Of a stretch of 64,000 nucleotides of DNA, positions 18,176 to 26,833 are shown piece by piece. The first letter of the stretch is position 1; each line of letters begins with the position of its first letter. A program made the position numbers and the translations under genes. The notes under the pieces were generated by a model. It had not been told where the DNA came from. It worked only from the letters and a program-made list of their open reading frames with translations, and ran no database searches. The stretch comes from DASSQJ01 sp963772645 (lineage in GTDB: Bacteria; Actinomycetota; Actinomycetes; Actinomycetales; Dermatophilaceae): contig CAVYYD010000006.1 of the NCBI GenBank assembly GCA_963772645.1, positions 1-64,000 of the forward strand, read 5' to 3'.

Positions 18176-18712
18176 TCAGCCGCGCGGATTGACGAGCGCG
18201 GTCGCCATCGCGGCGAGGCCCTCACCGCGACCGGTGAGGCCCAGCCCGTCGGTGGTCGTGCCGCTCACCGACACCGGGGCCCCGGCGGCCTCCGAGAGCG
18301 CGGCCTCGGCCTCGGCACGGCGGGCGCCGACCCTGGGCCGGTTGCCGACCACCTGGACCGCGACGTTGCCGATGTCGAACCCGGCCTCCCGCACCAGCCG
18401 GGCAGCCTCGGCGAGGAGCGTGCACCCGGAGGCGCCGGCCCACTCGGGCCGCGCGGAGCCGAAGTGCGCGCCGAGGTCGCCGATGCCGGCGGCCGAGAAC
18501 AGGGCGTCGCAGGCGGCGTGGGCCGCGACGTCGGCGTCGGAGTGGCCCTCGAGGCCGGTCTCGCCCGGCCAGTGCAGACCGGCGAGGTGGAGCTCGCGGC
18601 CGGAACCCTCCGGCGCGAACGCGTGCACGTCGAGGCCGAGACCGACCCGGGGCAGTCCGGCCGCCGCCGGAACGCGGGGCGCCGCGGCCACCTCCTCCGG
18701 GGCATCCGCCAT
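18176..18712 (-). CDS. ispF: 2-C-methyl-D-erythritol 2,4-cyclodiphosphate synthase
   Basis: A 178-residue enzyme of the MEP isoprenoid pathway, converting CDP-methylerythritol 2-phosphate to the cyclodiphosphate. The metal ligands lie in GLDVHAF and the histidine of the GHSDADV motif, followed by HAACDALFSAAG; the C-terminal part has SGTTTDGLGLTGRGEG. Start ATG 18712 gives a protein slightly longer than usual (about 160); ATG 18730 is an alternative. Unusually it is not adjacent to ispD: an opposite-strand oxidoreductase gene lies between them. Confidence 0.94.
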   Translation of the reverse strand: MADAPEEVAAAPRVPAAAGLPRVGLGLDVHAFAPEGSGRELHLAGLHWPGETGLEGHSDADVAAHAACDALFSAAGIGDLGAHFGSARPEWAGASGCTLLAEAARLVREAGFDIGNVAVQVVGNRPRVGARRAEAEAALSEAAGAPVSVSGTTTDGLGLTGRGEGLAAMATALVNPRG

Positions 18713-18890
18713 GTGCTCATCCAACACCATCGGCGTCCGGGCTCGAGGCGGGTGGCCCACCCACCCGTCGGCCAGCGCAGCCGCCACGGACCCGCCCCCG
18801 GGCAGTCCGGGGAGTCGCCGGGACCGGGATGAGGGGCGAGGGCGGGGGTACCGTGGAGGACCCAGTTCCCCGACGGATCCAGGTGCGCGC

Positions 18891-19808
18891 ATGAGGATCG
18901 GACTGATCACCCCCCTTCACGGAGCCCCGGACGAGCCCGACACCCCGACGTGGCCGGGGATCAGCGCCCTCGCGGCGGACGCGGAGGAGGGCGGCTTCGA
19001 CTCCTTCGTCGTCGAGGACGCCCTCCTCTACCGCGGCGACCAGGGCAGCAACGGCTGCTGGGAGTCGGTCTCGGTCGTGGCGGCCCTCGCGGCGACCACG
19101 TCGCGGATCGCGGTGGGCCACTCGGTGCTCAACACCCCGTACCGGTCCCCGGCCATGCTGGCGAAGATCGCCGAGACCCTCGACGAGATCTCCGGCGGGC
19201 GCTACCTCTTCGCGCTCGGGGCCGGCAACACCCCGGACTCCGACTACGAGGCGTTCGGCTTCCCCACCGACAAGCGCTACTCGCGCTTCGCCGAGGCGAT
19301 CCAGGTCATCCATGCCCTGCTCCGGACCGGGCACGCCGACTTCTCCGGCGAGTACCACTCGGCCAAGGACGCCGAGCTCGTGCTGCGCGGGCCGCGCCCC
19401 CAGGGGCCGCCGATCCACGTCGCCGCGTCCGGGCCGCGGATGCTGCGGCTCGTCGCACGCTACGCCGACGCGTGGAACTGGTGGGGCTGGAACGAGACCC
19501 CGGAGCGGCTCGCCGAACGGATGCGGCCGCTGGTCGACGAGCTCGCCCGCGCGTGTGAGGCCGAGGGTCGCGACCCGGGCGAGATCGAGCGGACCTACGA
19601 CTGGTACACCGTCGTGCCGCCCGGCTTCCCGGTCCCCGAGGAGCTCGGGATGGAGCATCCGGTCACCGGGAGCGCAGAGGCCATCGCCGAGTCACTTCTC
19701 GGCCTGCGGGACCTGGGCTTCTCCGAGGTGCGCTGCGACCTCGCGCCGCGGACGAGCGAGGCCCTCGAGGCGATGCGTCCCGTCGTCGAGATCCTCCACG
19801 CGGCCTGA
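18891..19808 (+). CDS. LLM-class F420-dependent oxidoreductase
   Basis: A 305-residue luciferase-like monooxygenase-fold protein. It begins MRIGLITPL and has AADAEEGGFDSFVVED, the substrate-region motif GHSVLNTPYRSPAMLAKIAETLDEISGGR, the phosphate-binding GAGNT and the C-terminal VAASGPRMLRLVARYADAWN. Family members use F420 or FMN; the choice cannot be settled from sequence alone. It is transcribed opposite to the flanking ispF and ispD genes. TACCGT at 18849-18854 may be its -10 element. Substrate unknown. Confidence 0.85.
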   Translation: MRIGLITPLHGAPDEPDTPTWPGISALAADAEEGGFDSFVVEDALLYRGDQGSNGCWESVSVVAALAATTSRIAVGHSVLNTPYRSPAMLAKIAETLDEISGGRYLFALGAGNTPDSDYEAFGFPTDKRYSRFAEAIQVIHALLRTGHADFSGEYHSAKDAELVLRGPRPQGPPIHVAASGPRMLRLVARYADAWNWWGWNETPERLAERMRPLVDELARACEAEGRDPGEIERTYDWYTVVPPGFPVPEELGMEHPVTGSAEAIAESLLGLRDLGFSEVRCDLAPRTSEALEAMRPVVEILHAA

Positions 19809-19867
19809 GCCCGCATCCCGAGCCGAGACCGAGCGAGGGCCTGCCGCGGGGGCCGCGATCGCCGCGT

Positions 19868-20575
19868 TCAGCCCCCGAGGAGGCGTTCGGCGCGCTCGAG
19901 GTCGGCCGGTGTGGTCACCTTGAAGGCGAGCGGGTCGCCGTCGACGACGAGGACCTTGCGACCGACCCGCTCGACGAGCGCCGCGTCATCGGTGGCCACG
20001 TGGCCGCTGCGGTAGGCGCGTTCGAGGACGTCGCGGCGGAAGCCCTGCGGGGTCTGGACCGCCCGCAGGGACGCGCGCTCCGGGGTACCGGTGATGACGC
20101 CCTGGGCGTCCACGGTCTTGACGGTGTCGACGACCGGCAGCCCCGGGACGGCGCCGGCGGTGTCGGCCGTCCCGGCCCGAACGGCCGCGACGACCCGCTC
20201 GAAGACGGCCAGCGGGGTCAGGCAGCGGGCGGCGTCGTGGACGAGCACGACGTCGCAGCAGGCGTCGAGGGCGGCGAGCCCGGCGGCGACCGACTCGGTC
20301 CGCTCGGGCCCCCCGGCGACGACTCTCGCGACGTCCGGCAGGTCGACCCCATCCCAGCCGACCTGCCGGACGTCGGTGAGGTTGGGGGGGACGACGACGA
20401 CGACGGAGCACAGCCCGGGCACCCGGGCGACCGTGTCGAGGGCATGGGCGAGCAGCGGCCGACCCGCGAGCGACGCGAACGCCTTCGGCACCCCTGCCCC
20501 GAGCCGCGAACCGGACCCGGCGGCGACGACGACGACGCCGACACCGCGGGATGCGGTGTCGGCGTCGTCGGTCAC
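19868..20575 (-). CDS. ispD: 2-C-methyl-D-erythritol 4-phosphate cytidylyltransferase
   Basis: A 235-residue nucleotidyltransferase of the MEP pathway that makes CDP-methylerythritol from CTP. The N-terminal signature VVAAGSGSRLGAGVPKAF, LVHDAARCL and the C-terminal FKVTTPADLERAE are diagnostic. Start GTG 20575 follows the carD stop by 34 bp, so carD-ispD is likely one transcript. Normal length for the family. Confidence 0.95.
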   Translation of the reverse strand: MTDDADTASRGVGVVVVAAGSGSRLGAGVPKAFASLAGRPLLAHALDTVARVPGLCSVVVVVPPNLTDVRQVGWDGVDLPDVARVVAGGPERTESVAAGLAALDACCDVVLVHDAARCLTPLAVFERVVAAVRAGTADTAGAVPGLPVVDTVKTVDAQGVITGTPERASLRAVQTPQGFRRDVLERAYRSGHVATDDAALVERVGRKVLVVDGDPLAFKVTTPADLERAERLLGG

Positions 20576-20609
20576 GTCAGGCACGGGGGCCGCCGCCGCG
20601 ACCGCGGGG

Positions 20610-21092
20610 TCAGGACGCGAGGACCTCGTCGAGGATGGACTCGGCCTTGTCCTCGTCGGTCTTCTCGGCCAGGGCGAGCTCGGAGACGAGGATCTGGCGG
20701 GCCTTGGCGAGCATCCGCTTCTCGCCGGCGGAGAGGCCCCGGTCCTTGTCGCGGCGCCACAGGTCGCGGACGACCTCGGCGACCTTGATGACGTCGCCGG
20801 AGGCGAGCTTCTCGAGGTTGGCCTTGAACCGGCGCGACCAGTTCGTGGGCTCCTCGGCGTACGGGGTGCGGAGGACCTCGAAGACCTTGTCGAGGCCTTC
20901 CTTGTCGACGACGTCACGCACGCCGACGAGGTCGCAGTTCTCGGCAGGAACCTCGATGACCAGGTCACCCTGCGCGACCTTCAGCTTGAGGTAGAGCTTC
21001 TCCTCTCCGCGGATCGTGCGGGTGTTGATCTCCTCGATGCGCGCGGCCCCATGATGGGGGTACACGACCGTTTCGCCGACCTTGAAAACCAT
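20610..21092 (-). CDS. carD: CarD-family RNA polymerase-binding transcription factor
   Basis: A 160-residue protein. The N-terminal RNA polymerase-interaction domain (about residues 1-60) begins MVFKVGETVVYPHHGAA; a helical DNA-binding C-terminal domain follows, with the conserved tryptophan in NWSRRF and RDLWRRDKDRGLS. In mycobacteria CarD stabilises open promoter complexes, especially at rRNA genes, and is essential. ATG 21092 has a ggggac ribosome site; TATCCT (21120-21125) is a probable -10 element giving a leader of about 20 nt. Confidence 0.96.
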   Translation of the reverse strand: MVFKVGETVVYPHHGAARIEEINTRTIRGEEKLYLKLKVAQGDLVIEVPAENCDLVGVRDVVDKEGLDKVFEVLRTPYAEEPTNWSRRFKANLEKLASGDVIKVAEVVRDLWRRDKDRGLSAGEKRMLAKARQILVSELALAEKTDEDKAESILDEVLAS

Positions 21093-21119
21093 GTGTTGTT
21101 GTCCCCTTTCGCGACCCCA

Positions 21120-21125
21120 AGGATA
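21120..21125 (-). promoter_or_regulatory. -10 hexamer TATCCT of carD
   Basis: TATCCT on the minus strand lies 27 nt before the carD ATG; TTCGTG 18 bp further upstream is a weak -35. Unlike many genes here, carD keeps a leader with a ribosome site. Confidence 0.45.
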
Positions 21126-21333
21126 GCACGACACGCGGGGCTGCACGAATGCAACCATCCGGCGTTTGCGCAGGTCAGAGCCCTACCGAGGTGTCCACGG
21201 ACGGCAATTCGGGGGTTGACAGGGCGGCCGTTGTCGTGCTTCGCGGGTGCGCGGGCGGCGCGGGTGCGCGCCATCAGGAGGGCCCTGCGTCCACCGCCCC
21301 CGCGCCCTGGGGACAGCCCGGGACCACCCCCGC

Positions 21334-21339
21334 TATCCT
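21334..21339 (+). promoter_or_regulatory. -10 hexamer TATCCT of lipoprotein gene
   Basis: TATCCT ends 7 nt before GTG 21347. Confidence 0.5.
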
Positions 21340-21346
21340 GTGCGGC

Positions 21347-21820
21347 GTGACCCGAGCCGCCCACGCCCTCCGCCTGTCCGCCGTCGCGGCCGCCTCGCTC
21401 CTCGTCTCCGGGTGCGCGGTCTTCTCGCCGATACAGACCGACCAGCCGTACATCCCCGCGGAGGGGGTACCGCTGACGATCCCCGGCCTCTCGCTGCGCA
21501 ACCTCGCGATCGTCACCACCCCCGACGGCGCCAAGGGCATCGTCATCGGCCAGGTCGTCAACGAGACCTCGGCGGCCGTCGACGTGCAGTTCGGGATCCA
21601 GGGCGGCTCGGCGGCGAGCGGCTCCACGGCCGTGCCGGCCTACTCCGGGGACACCATCTCCGACTCCACCCAGCAGGTCGAGATCCCCGCGCTCGCGGCC
21701 AAGCCCGGCTCGGTGGTCGACCTCACCGTGACCACCCGCGAGGCCGGGCAGAACGTCGTCACGGTCCCGGTGCTCCTGGACAACCGCTTCTACAGCAGCC
21801 TCACCGGCAGCGGCTCCTGA
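21347..21820 (+). CDS. Small exported lipoprotein, function unknown
   Basis: A 157-residue protein with a signal peptide ending in lipobox LVSGC at residues 19-23. The mature part is rich in beta-strand-forming residues (NLAIVTTPDGAKGIVIGQVVNE and repeated Val/Thr stretches), suggesting an Ig-like or DUF4352-like sandwich. It is divergent from carD and convergent with regX3, a position where actinobacteria often carry a small lipoprotein. Start GTG 21347 is fixed by the leaderless promoter. Confidence 0.75.
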   Translation: MTRAAHALRLSAVAAASLLVSGCAVFSPIQTDQPYIPAEGVPLTIPGLSLRNLAIVTTPDGAKGIVIGQVVNETSAAVDVQFGIQGGSAASGSTAVPAYSGDTISDSTQQVEIPALAAKPGSVVDLTVTTREAGQNVVTVPVLLDNRFYSSLTGSGS

Positions 21821-21892
21821 CCCGGCCGGCACCGCGCGGGCGCAGCGGCGCAGGGCGTTGCCCGCCCCCCGGCGGCGACGCCGGCCCTCGCC

Positions 21893-22573
21893 TCACGCCT
21901 CGAACTTGTAGCCCAGCCCACGCACCGTGAGGATGTGAACCGGCGAGCCCGGGTTGGCCTCCACCTTCGCGCGCAGCCGCTTGATGTGGACGTCCAGGGT
22001 CTTGGTGTCGCCGACGTAGTCGCTGCCCCAGACCCGGTCGATGAGCTGGCCCCGGGTCAGCACCCGGCCGGTGTTGCGCAGGAGCAGCTCGAGGAGCTCG
22101 AACTCCTTGAGCGGCATCGAGGTCGCCTCGCCGCGCACGGTGACGACGTGCCGCTCGACGTCCATCCGCACCGGTCCGGCCTCGAGGGTCGTCGGCACCA
22201 GCTCCTCGGGCTCGGAGAGCCGGCGCAGCACCGCCTTGATCCGGGCGAGCAGCTCGCGCGAGGAGTACGGCTTGGTGACGTAGTCGTCGGCCCCCAGCTC
22301 GAGCCCGACCACCTTGTCGACCTCGCTGTCCTTGGCCGTGAGCATGATGACGGGGACGTTGGAGCGCTGCCGCAGGGCGCGACAGACGTCGACGCCGGAC
22401 AACCCGGGGAGCATGAGGTCGAGGAGGACTAGGTCCGCTCCGCCGGAGTCGAACTCGGTGAGCGCGTCGTTGCCGTTGTCCGCCACCGACACCTCGTACC
22501 CCTCCTTGCTCAGCAAGTAGGAGAGGGGGTCGGAGAAGGACTCCTCGTCCTCCACGATCAGGATGCGGGTCAT
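21893..22573 (-). CDS. regX3: Response regulator RegX3 (OmpR family)
   Basis: A 226-residue two-component regulator. The receiver domain has acidic pocket residues in VEDEES, phospho-acceptor Asp52 in LVLLDLMLPG and the lysine of TKPYSS. The OmpR winged helix (about residues 130-225) contains FELLELLLRN and DVHIKRLRAK. RegX3 activates phosphate-starvation genes; PHO-box-like repeats lie upstream of phoU and pstS in this window. Its ATG overlaps the senX3 stop by four bases (ATGA). Confidence 0.95.
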   Translation of the reverse strand: MTRILIVEDEESFSDPLSYLLSKEGYEVSVADNGNDALTEFDSGGADLVLLDLMLPGLSGVDVCRALRQRSNVPVIMLTAKDSEVDKVVGLELGADDYVTKPYSSRELLARIKAVLRRLSEPEELVPTTLEAGPVRMDVERHVVTVRGEATSMPLKEFELLELLLRNTGRVLTRGQLIDRVWGSDYVGDTKTLDVHIKRLRAKVEANPGSPVHILTVRGLGYKFEA

Positions 22574-23757
22574 GCGGTGCTCTCCTCTCGGGCGGCGAGC
22601 CCGGGAACGGGGTCGGTGAGGTCGTCCCCGACGGTGTCGGCGGCTGCGGGAAGGCGCATCGTGAAGGTCGAGCCGCGGCCGACCTCGCTCCACACCGTGA
22701 CGTCCCCGCCGTGGTTGGCGCAGATGTGCTTGACGATGGCCAGGCCCAGCCCGGTGCCCCCGGTGGCCCGCGAACGGGCGGCGTCGACGCGGTAGAAGCG
22801 CTCGAAGATGCGCTCCTGGTCGGCGAGGGCGATCCCCCGTCCCTGGTCGGTGACCGACAGCTCGAGGGTGTCGAGCACCCGACGCCCCCCGATGCCGACC
22901 CGGGTGCCGGCGTCGCTGTAGTTGACCGCGTTGCTCAGCAGGTTCGCGACCGCGGTGGCGAGCAGCTCGCCGTCGCCGAAGACCTCGAGGCCCTCCTCGA
23001 CGGCGACGGCGATCTCGATCGAGCGGGCGTCAGCCGCGACCCGCACCCGGTCGACGGCCTCGGAGACCACGTCGCGCAGGTCGACGAGCTCGGGCTCGTG
23101 GAGGGTGTCGGCCACCTGCAGCCGGGACAGGTCGACGATCTCCTGGACGAGCCGGGACAGCCGGGTGGACTCGACCCGGATCCGCTCGGCGAACCGGGCC
23201 ACGGCCTCGGGGTCGTCCTTGGCGTCGAGCACCGCCTCGGCCAGGAGCGAGATCCCGCCCACCGGGGTCTTCAGCTCGTGCGAGACGTTGGCGACGAAGT
23301 CGCGCCGCACCTCCTCGACCCGGCGGGCGTGCGTGTGGTCCTCGGCGAGGAGGAGGACGTGGTCGACACCGAGCGGGGCCACCCGCACCCGCATGACGAC
23401 GCTGGCGTCCGGGTTCGGGCCGCGGGCCAGGTCGAGCTCGGCCTCGCGGATGACCCCGTCGCGCCGGACCTGCCGGGCGAGGTGGCGCAGCTCCTGGTGG
23501 ACGAGCTCGCCGTGACGGACCAGCCCGTGGCTCACCGCGTTCGCCGAGTTGTTGACGACCGCGTCCGACCCGTCGACGACCACCGCGATCGAGCGGAGCA
23601 CCGACAGGACGTCCCCGACGCCCTCGGGCAGCGACCTCGGGGCGGCCGCCGCGCCCGAGTAGCGTCCCTGTTCGGACCACCGGCTGGCGGCGACGGCGAC
23701 GGCACCGATGACGAGGCCCACGGCTCCCCCGAGCACCGCAGCGATCGTCGCGTCCAC
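22570..23757 (-). CDS. senX3: Sensor histidine kinase SenX3
   Basis: A 395-residue membrane histidine kinase. It has one N-terminal hydrophobic helix (about residues 5-25), a PAS-like region (50-140), phospho-acceptor His160 in NVSHELKTP and an ATPase domain with NLLSNAVNY, DQGRGIA, FERFYRVD and GGTGLGLAI. With RegX3 it responds to phosphate limitation, with Pst and PhoU holding it inactive when phosphate is plentiful (known from mycobacteria). GTG 23757 is preceded at 7 nt by TACGCT. Confidence 0.95.
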   Translation of the reverse strand: MDATIAAVLGGAVGLVIGAVAVAASRWSEQGRYSGAAAAPRSLPEGVGDVLSVLRSIAVVVDGSDAVVNNSANAVSHGLVRHGELVHQELRHLARQVRRDGVIREAELDLARGPNPDASVVMRVRVAPLGVDHVLLLAEDHTHARRVEEVRRDFVANVSHELKTPVGGISLLAEAVLDAKDDPEAVARFAERIRVESTRLSRLVQEIVDLSRLQVADTLHEPELVDLRDVVSEAVDRVRVAADARSIEIAVAVEEGLEVFGDGELLATAVANLLSNAVNYSDAGTRVGIGGRRVLDTLELSVTDQGRGIALADQERIFERFYRVDAARSRATGGTGLGLAIVKHICANHGGDVTVWSEVGRGSTFTMRLPAAADTVGDDLTDPVPGLAAREESTA

Positions 23758-23764
23758 GCCGTCC

Positions 23765-23770
23765 AGCGTA
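23765..23770 (-). promoter_or_regulatory. -10 hexamer TACGCT of senX3-regX3
   Basis: TACGCT on the minus strand ends 7 nt before the senX3 GTG. Confidence 0.5.
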
Positions 23771-23831
23771 CGGTGGTACCGGGGACGGGACCGACGCCCC
23801 GCTGGTCCGCCGCGCTGGCGGCATCCGCAAT

Positions 23832-23864
23832 GTTCACCTCGGGTGCCCCCGTGGTTCACCGCGT
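23832..23864 (+). promoter_or_regulatory. PHO box: three 11-bp direct repeat units between senX3 and phoU
   Basis: GTTCACCTCGG (23832), GTGCCCCCGTG (23843) and GTTCACCGCGT (23854) follow one another in perfect 11-bp phase; the outer two share GTTCACC. This matches the direct-repeat PhoP/RegX3 box known from Streptomyces. It lies about 113 bp before phoU and 75 bp before the senX3 start, so it could control either or both. Confidence 0.6.
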
Positions 23865-23976
23865 GCTGCCACAGTTCGTGGGGCCGCGGAGCCGGGGCCG
23901 GCGTCAGCGCCCACCCCACCGCCCGACCGACCGCCCGCCGCCACCCCGACCGACCACCCCGGAGGAACGCAGCATC

Positions 23977-24666
23977 GTGATGCGCAAGGCCTACTACGCC
24001 GAGCTCGACCGGATCGCCGAGAGCCTCGTGGAGATGACCCACCTCGCGGCATCGGCCATGACCCGGGCCACCACCGCGCTGCTCGACGCCGACGTCCAGC
24101 TCGCCGACTCCGTCATCACCGCCGACGCCGAGCTCGACGCCCGACGCGAGGCCCTCGACCTCATGTCGTTCGACGTCATCGCCCTGCAGCAGCCGGTCGC
24201 CACCGACCTGCGCGTCGTCGTGACGAGCATGCGGATGAGCAGTGACATCGAGCGGATGGGCGACCTGGCCCGGCACGTCGCGAAGGTCGCCCGGCTGCGC
24301 TACCCCGAGTCGGCGGTGCCGGCCGAGCTGCGCGGCACCTTCCGGGAGATGGGCCAGGTCGCCGAGCGGATCGTCGAGAAGGCGGGCTCGGTCATCGCCG
24401 CCCGCGACGTCGAGGCCGCCCGGGAGCTGGCCCGCGACGACGACCAGATGGACGAGCTGCACCGGCACCTCTTCGCGCGGGTCACCGACCCGGAGTGGCC
24501 GTACGGCACCGAGACCGCCGTCGACATCACCCTCCTCGGCCGGTACTACGAGCGGTTCGCCGACCACGCGGTCTCGATCGCCGAGCGGGTCGTGTGGATC
24601 GTCACCGGAGAGTGGGGGAACGAGGCCGGCGGCAGCCACGAGGACGCCGAGGACGCCGAACCCTGA
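23977..24666 (+). CDS. phoU: Phosphate-transport regulator PhoU
   Basis: A 229-residue cytoplasmic protein of two three-helix bundles. The conserved metal-binding motifs are visible: DIERMGDLARHVAKVAR in the first bundle and YYERFADHAVSIAERV in the second. PhoU links the Pst transporter to the sensor kinase and keeps the Pho regulon off in phosphate excess. GTG 23977 fits ribosome site ggaggaa (23961-23967) best; ATG 23980 is the alternative. It is divergent from senX3-regX3 and preceded by a PHO box. Confidence 0.94.
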   Translation: MMRKAYYAELDRIAESLVEMTHLAASAMTRATTALLDADVQLADSVITADAELDARREALDLMSFDVIALQQPVATDLRVVVTSMRMSSDIERMGDLARHVAKVARLRYPESAVPAELRGTFREMGQVAERIVEKAGSVIAARDVEAARELARDDDQMDELHRHLFARVTDPEWPYGTETAVDITLLGRYYERFADHAVSIAERVVWIVTGEWGNEAGGSHEDAEDAEP

Positions 24667-24757
24667 TCCCGGTGCTCCGGCACCGGGGTGGGGGGAGGCC
24701 GGCAGGAACCTGTCGAGGCACTCGCCATCGGGGTGACCGGCGGGCGAGACTGGCGGG

Positions 24758-26830
24758 GTGAGCCTCGCGGTCGACGACGAGTTCGGCGGCTTCGTCGCGG
24801 CCCGCTGGCCGGACCTGGAGGCCGTGGCACTCGTCGCCGCCGACGACCCGGCCACCGCCCGCGAGCTGACCACCGAGGCGCTGGCCCGGCTGGGCCGGCG
24901 GTGGGACGAGGCGGTCGAGGAGGGCTCGCCGACCCGCGCCGCCCGGGCCGAGCTGCTCCAGGGCCTCGCCCGGCTCGGCGGTGGGCCCTCGCCGGTGGCC
25001 GACCGCGAGCCGTCGCCGGTGGCCACGCCGAGGCCCGAGCGAGCGGCCGAGCCGGTCGCCGAGCCGGTGGCCGAGCGGGTGGCCGAGCCGGTGGCCGGGC
25101 CGGATGCCGGCGGCACCGACGACGACGTCATCCACGCCGCCCTCCTCGCCGCGGTCCGGGACGAGCCACCGCTGGTCCGGGCGGCGCTCGCCGCCTCCAC
25201 GATGTGGGGCTGCGACGCCGTCGACACGGCCGGGCTCGCGGGCCAGCCCGCTCGTCCGCTCGCCGACCGCGTCACCGCGGCGCACGGGCGGCTGCTGACC
25301 GCCCACCGCGCCGCCCTCGCCGCGAGGGGCCACTCCGCCGCCGACTGGCGGCTCGAGGGTGACCTCGCCGACGCGCTCGAACGCCTCGCGGCCGCGACCC
25401 TCGACCCGCCGGACCCGGCCGCCCTCGTCGAGGCACGCAGCCGTGGGGTGCACCGACGTGCCCTGCTCCTCGGCGGCACGGGGGCGCTCGCCGCCGGCGG
25501 GGCTGCGTGGTGGCTTCTCCGGGGTGCCGCCCACGAGCCGCCGCTGACCGCCACCTCGCGGCCGGGTGCCGCGACCGCCACGGCGGTCGGGCCGCAGGAC
25601 CCGGTGTGGGCGTCCACCTCCCAGTGGCCCGCGCGGGGGGCGCTCGCCGCCGACCCGGGCATCCTCGCGATGGTCGCCGCCGAGGGCGGCTGGGCGAGCC
25701 GGCTGCTGTGGGCCGACGACGTGGCCGGGCTCCGGGTCGCCGTCGTCGCCCGGCTCGACCAGCCGAACATGCTCGGTGCCAGCACCGTCCTCACCGTGTG
25801 GGCCGGCGCGGAGGGGGCGCCGGCCGGCGCGCTGGCCCCGGTGCCGCTCACCCTCGACCGCACCGACGGGGTCGCCGACGTCGTGGCCGTCAGCGTGCCG
25901 ATCCCCCCGAGCATCCGGGTGCGGACGGTCCGGATGACGGTCGTCCGCGCCGACAGCGAACCGGGGGGGCCGGCTCCGGTCGGCCCGGGAGCCGCGGACG
26001 CCGGTGCGCCCGTCGCCGCGGCCGCCGGCGCCGGGGCCGCCGTGCTCGTGCTGCTGACCCGGCCGACCGTCGCGGTCGCGACGTGGAGCCCGGTGGTGCA
26101 TCCGACCGAGAACGGGAGCGTGGAGCGGACCTGGACCCTGGTCCGGCTCGACGGTGGGGTCGGTGCGCAGGTCGTCGACCACGTCCCGGGCGCGGCCGCC
26201 CGGGTGCAGTGCGGCGACTACGACGGACCCCTCGCCGGCGTCGCCTCGACGAGCCCGTCGACCGACGGGCTGACGCCCGAGGACGCTGCAACCGTGCTCG
26301 TCGCCACGGCCACCGGGGTCCCCGCCGACGACCTGAGGAGCACCGTGGTCATCGACTCCCCGGTCGCCGGCAGCGTCCTGGACGCCAGCGCCATCTCGGC
26401 CTCCGACGGCGACGGCCGGGTCCGGGTGGTGCACACGACGACGCCCGACGGTGCGCTCGTGCGGACCCTGCACGTCGCCGACGACGGCCGCTCGGGCCGC
26501 TCGGCCCTCTTCGGGCCGCCGGTCGTCCTGCCGGCTGCCGAGGCCGGCTCGCCGATCGTCCGCCGGCTCGACCTCGTGCCGCCGCGCACGACCCGGTACC
26601 TCGTCGTCGCGACCGGCGCCACGACCTGCCAGCTGCTCGCGACCGCGCCGGCGGCCTACCCCGTCTCCAAGGTGGAGCGGATGTTCGGGCAGACCGCGGT
26701 CGTGCCGATCGTCAACGGGCAGGACACCAACAGCTACCGGCTCGTCCTCTGGGACACCCAGGGCGGGCGCCGCTACTCCGCGGTGCCCCCGCGCGGCCGC
26801 CCGCTGCTCGACCTCGGCCCGTGGTACTGA
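24758..26830 (+). CDS. Degenerate sigma-factor-like cytoplasmic region fused to a membrane-anchored extracellular domain
   Basis: A 690-residue protein of no recognised family as a whole. Residues 10-50 (FVAARWPDLEAVALVAAD..ARELTTEAL) read like a worn sigma region 2 of the SigE type, and residues 125-190 (HAALLAAVRDEPPLVRAAL) like a worn region 4. Between them is an EPVA-rich repeat. One hydrophobic helix (about residues 230-250) precedes a roughly 430-residue, presumably extracytoplasmic, beta-rich part. GTG 24758 is the chosen start. It is convergent with gpm and 91 bp after phoU. The sigma resemblance is by eye and needs a profile search. Confidence 0.6.
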   Translation: MSLAVDDEFGGFVAARWPDLEAVALVAADDPATARELTTEALARLGRRWDEAVEEGSPTRAARAELLQGLARLGGGPSPVADREPSPVATPRPERAAEPVAEPVAERVAEPVAGPDAGGTDDDVIHAALLAAVRDEPPLVRAALAASTMWGCDAVDTAGLAGQPARPLADRVTAAHGRLLTAHRAALAARGHSAADWRLEGDLADALERLAAATLDPPDPAALVEARSRGVHRRALLLGGTGALAAGGAAWWLLRGAAHEPPLTATSRPGAATATAVGPQDPVWASTSQWPARGALAADPGILAMVAAEGGWASRLLWADDVAGLRVAVVARLDQPNMLGASTVLTVWAGAEGAPAGALAPVPLTLDRTDGVADVVAVSVPIPPSIRVRTVRMTVVRADSEPGGPAPVGPGAADAGAPVAAAAGAGAAVLVLLTRPTVAVATWSPVVHPTENGSVERTWTLVRLDGGVGAQVVDHVPGAAARVQCGDYDGPLAGVASTSPSTDGLTPEDAATVLVATATGVPADDLRSTVVIDSPVAGSVLDASAISASDGDGRVRVVHTTTPDGALVRTLHVADDGRSGRSALFGPPVVLPAAEAGSPIVRRLDLVPPRTTRYLVVATGATTCQLLATAPAAYPVSKVERMFGQTAVVPIVNGQDTNSYRLVLWDTQGGRRYSAVPPRGRPLLDLGPWY

Positions 26831-26833
26831 CCG

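Noticed and set aside
21216..21221. Perfect TTGACA as a -35 element
   Set aside because: No -10-like hexamer follows at 16-19 bp; the lipoprotein start fits the closer TATCCT alone.
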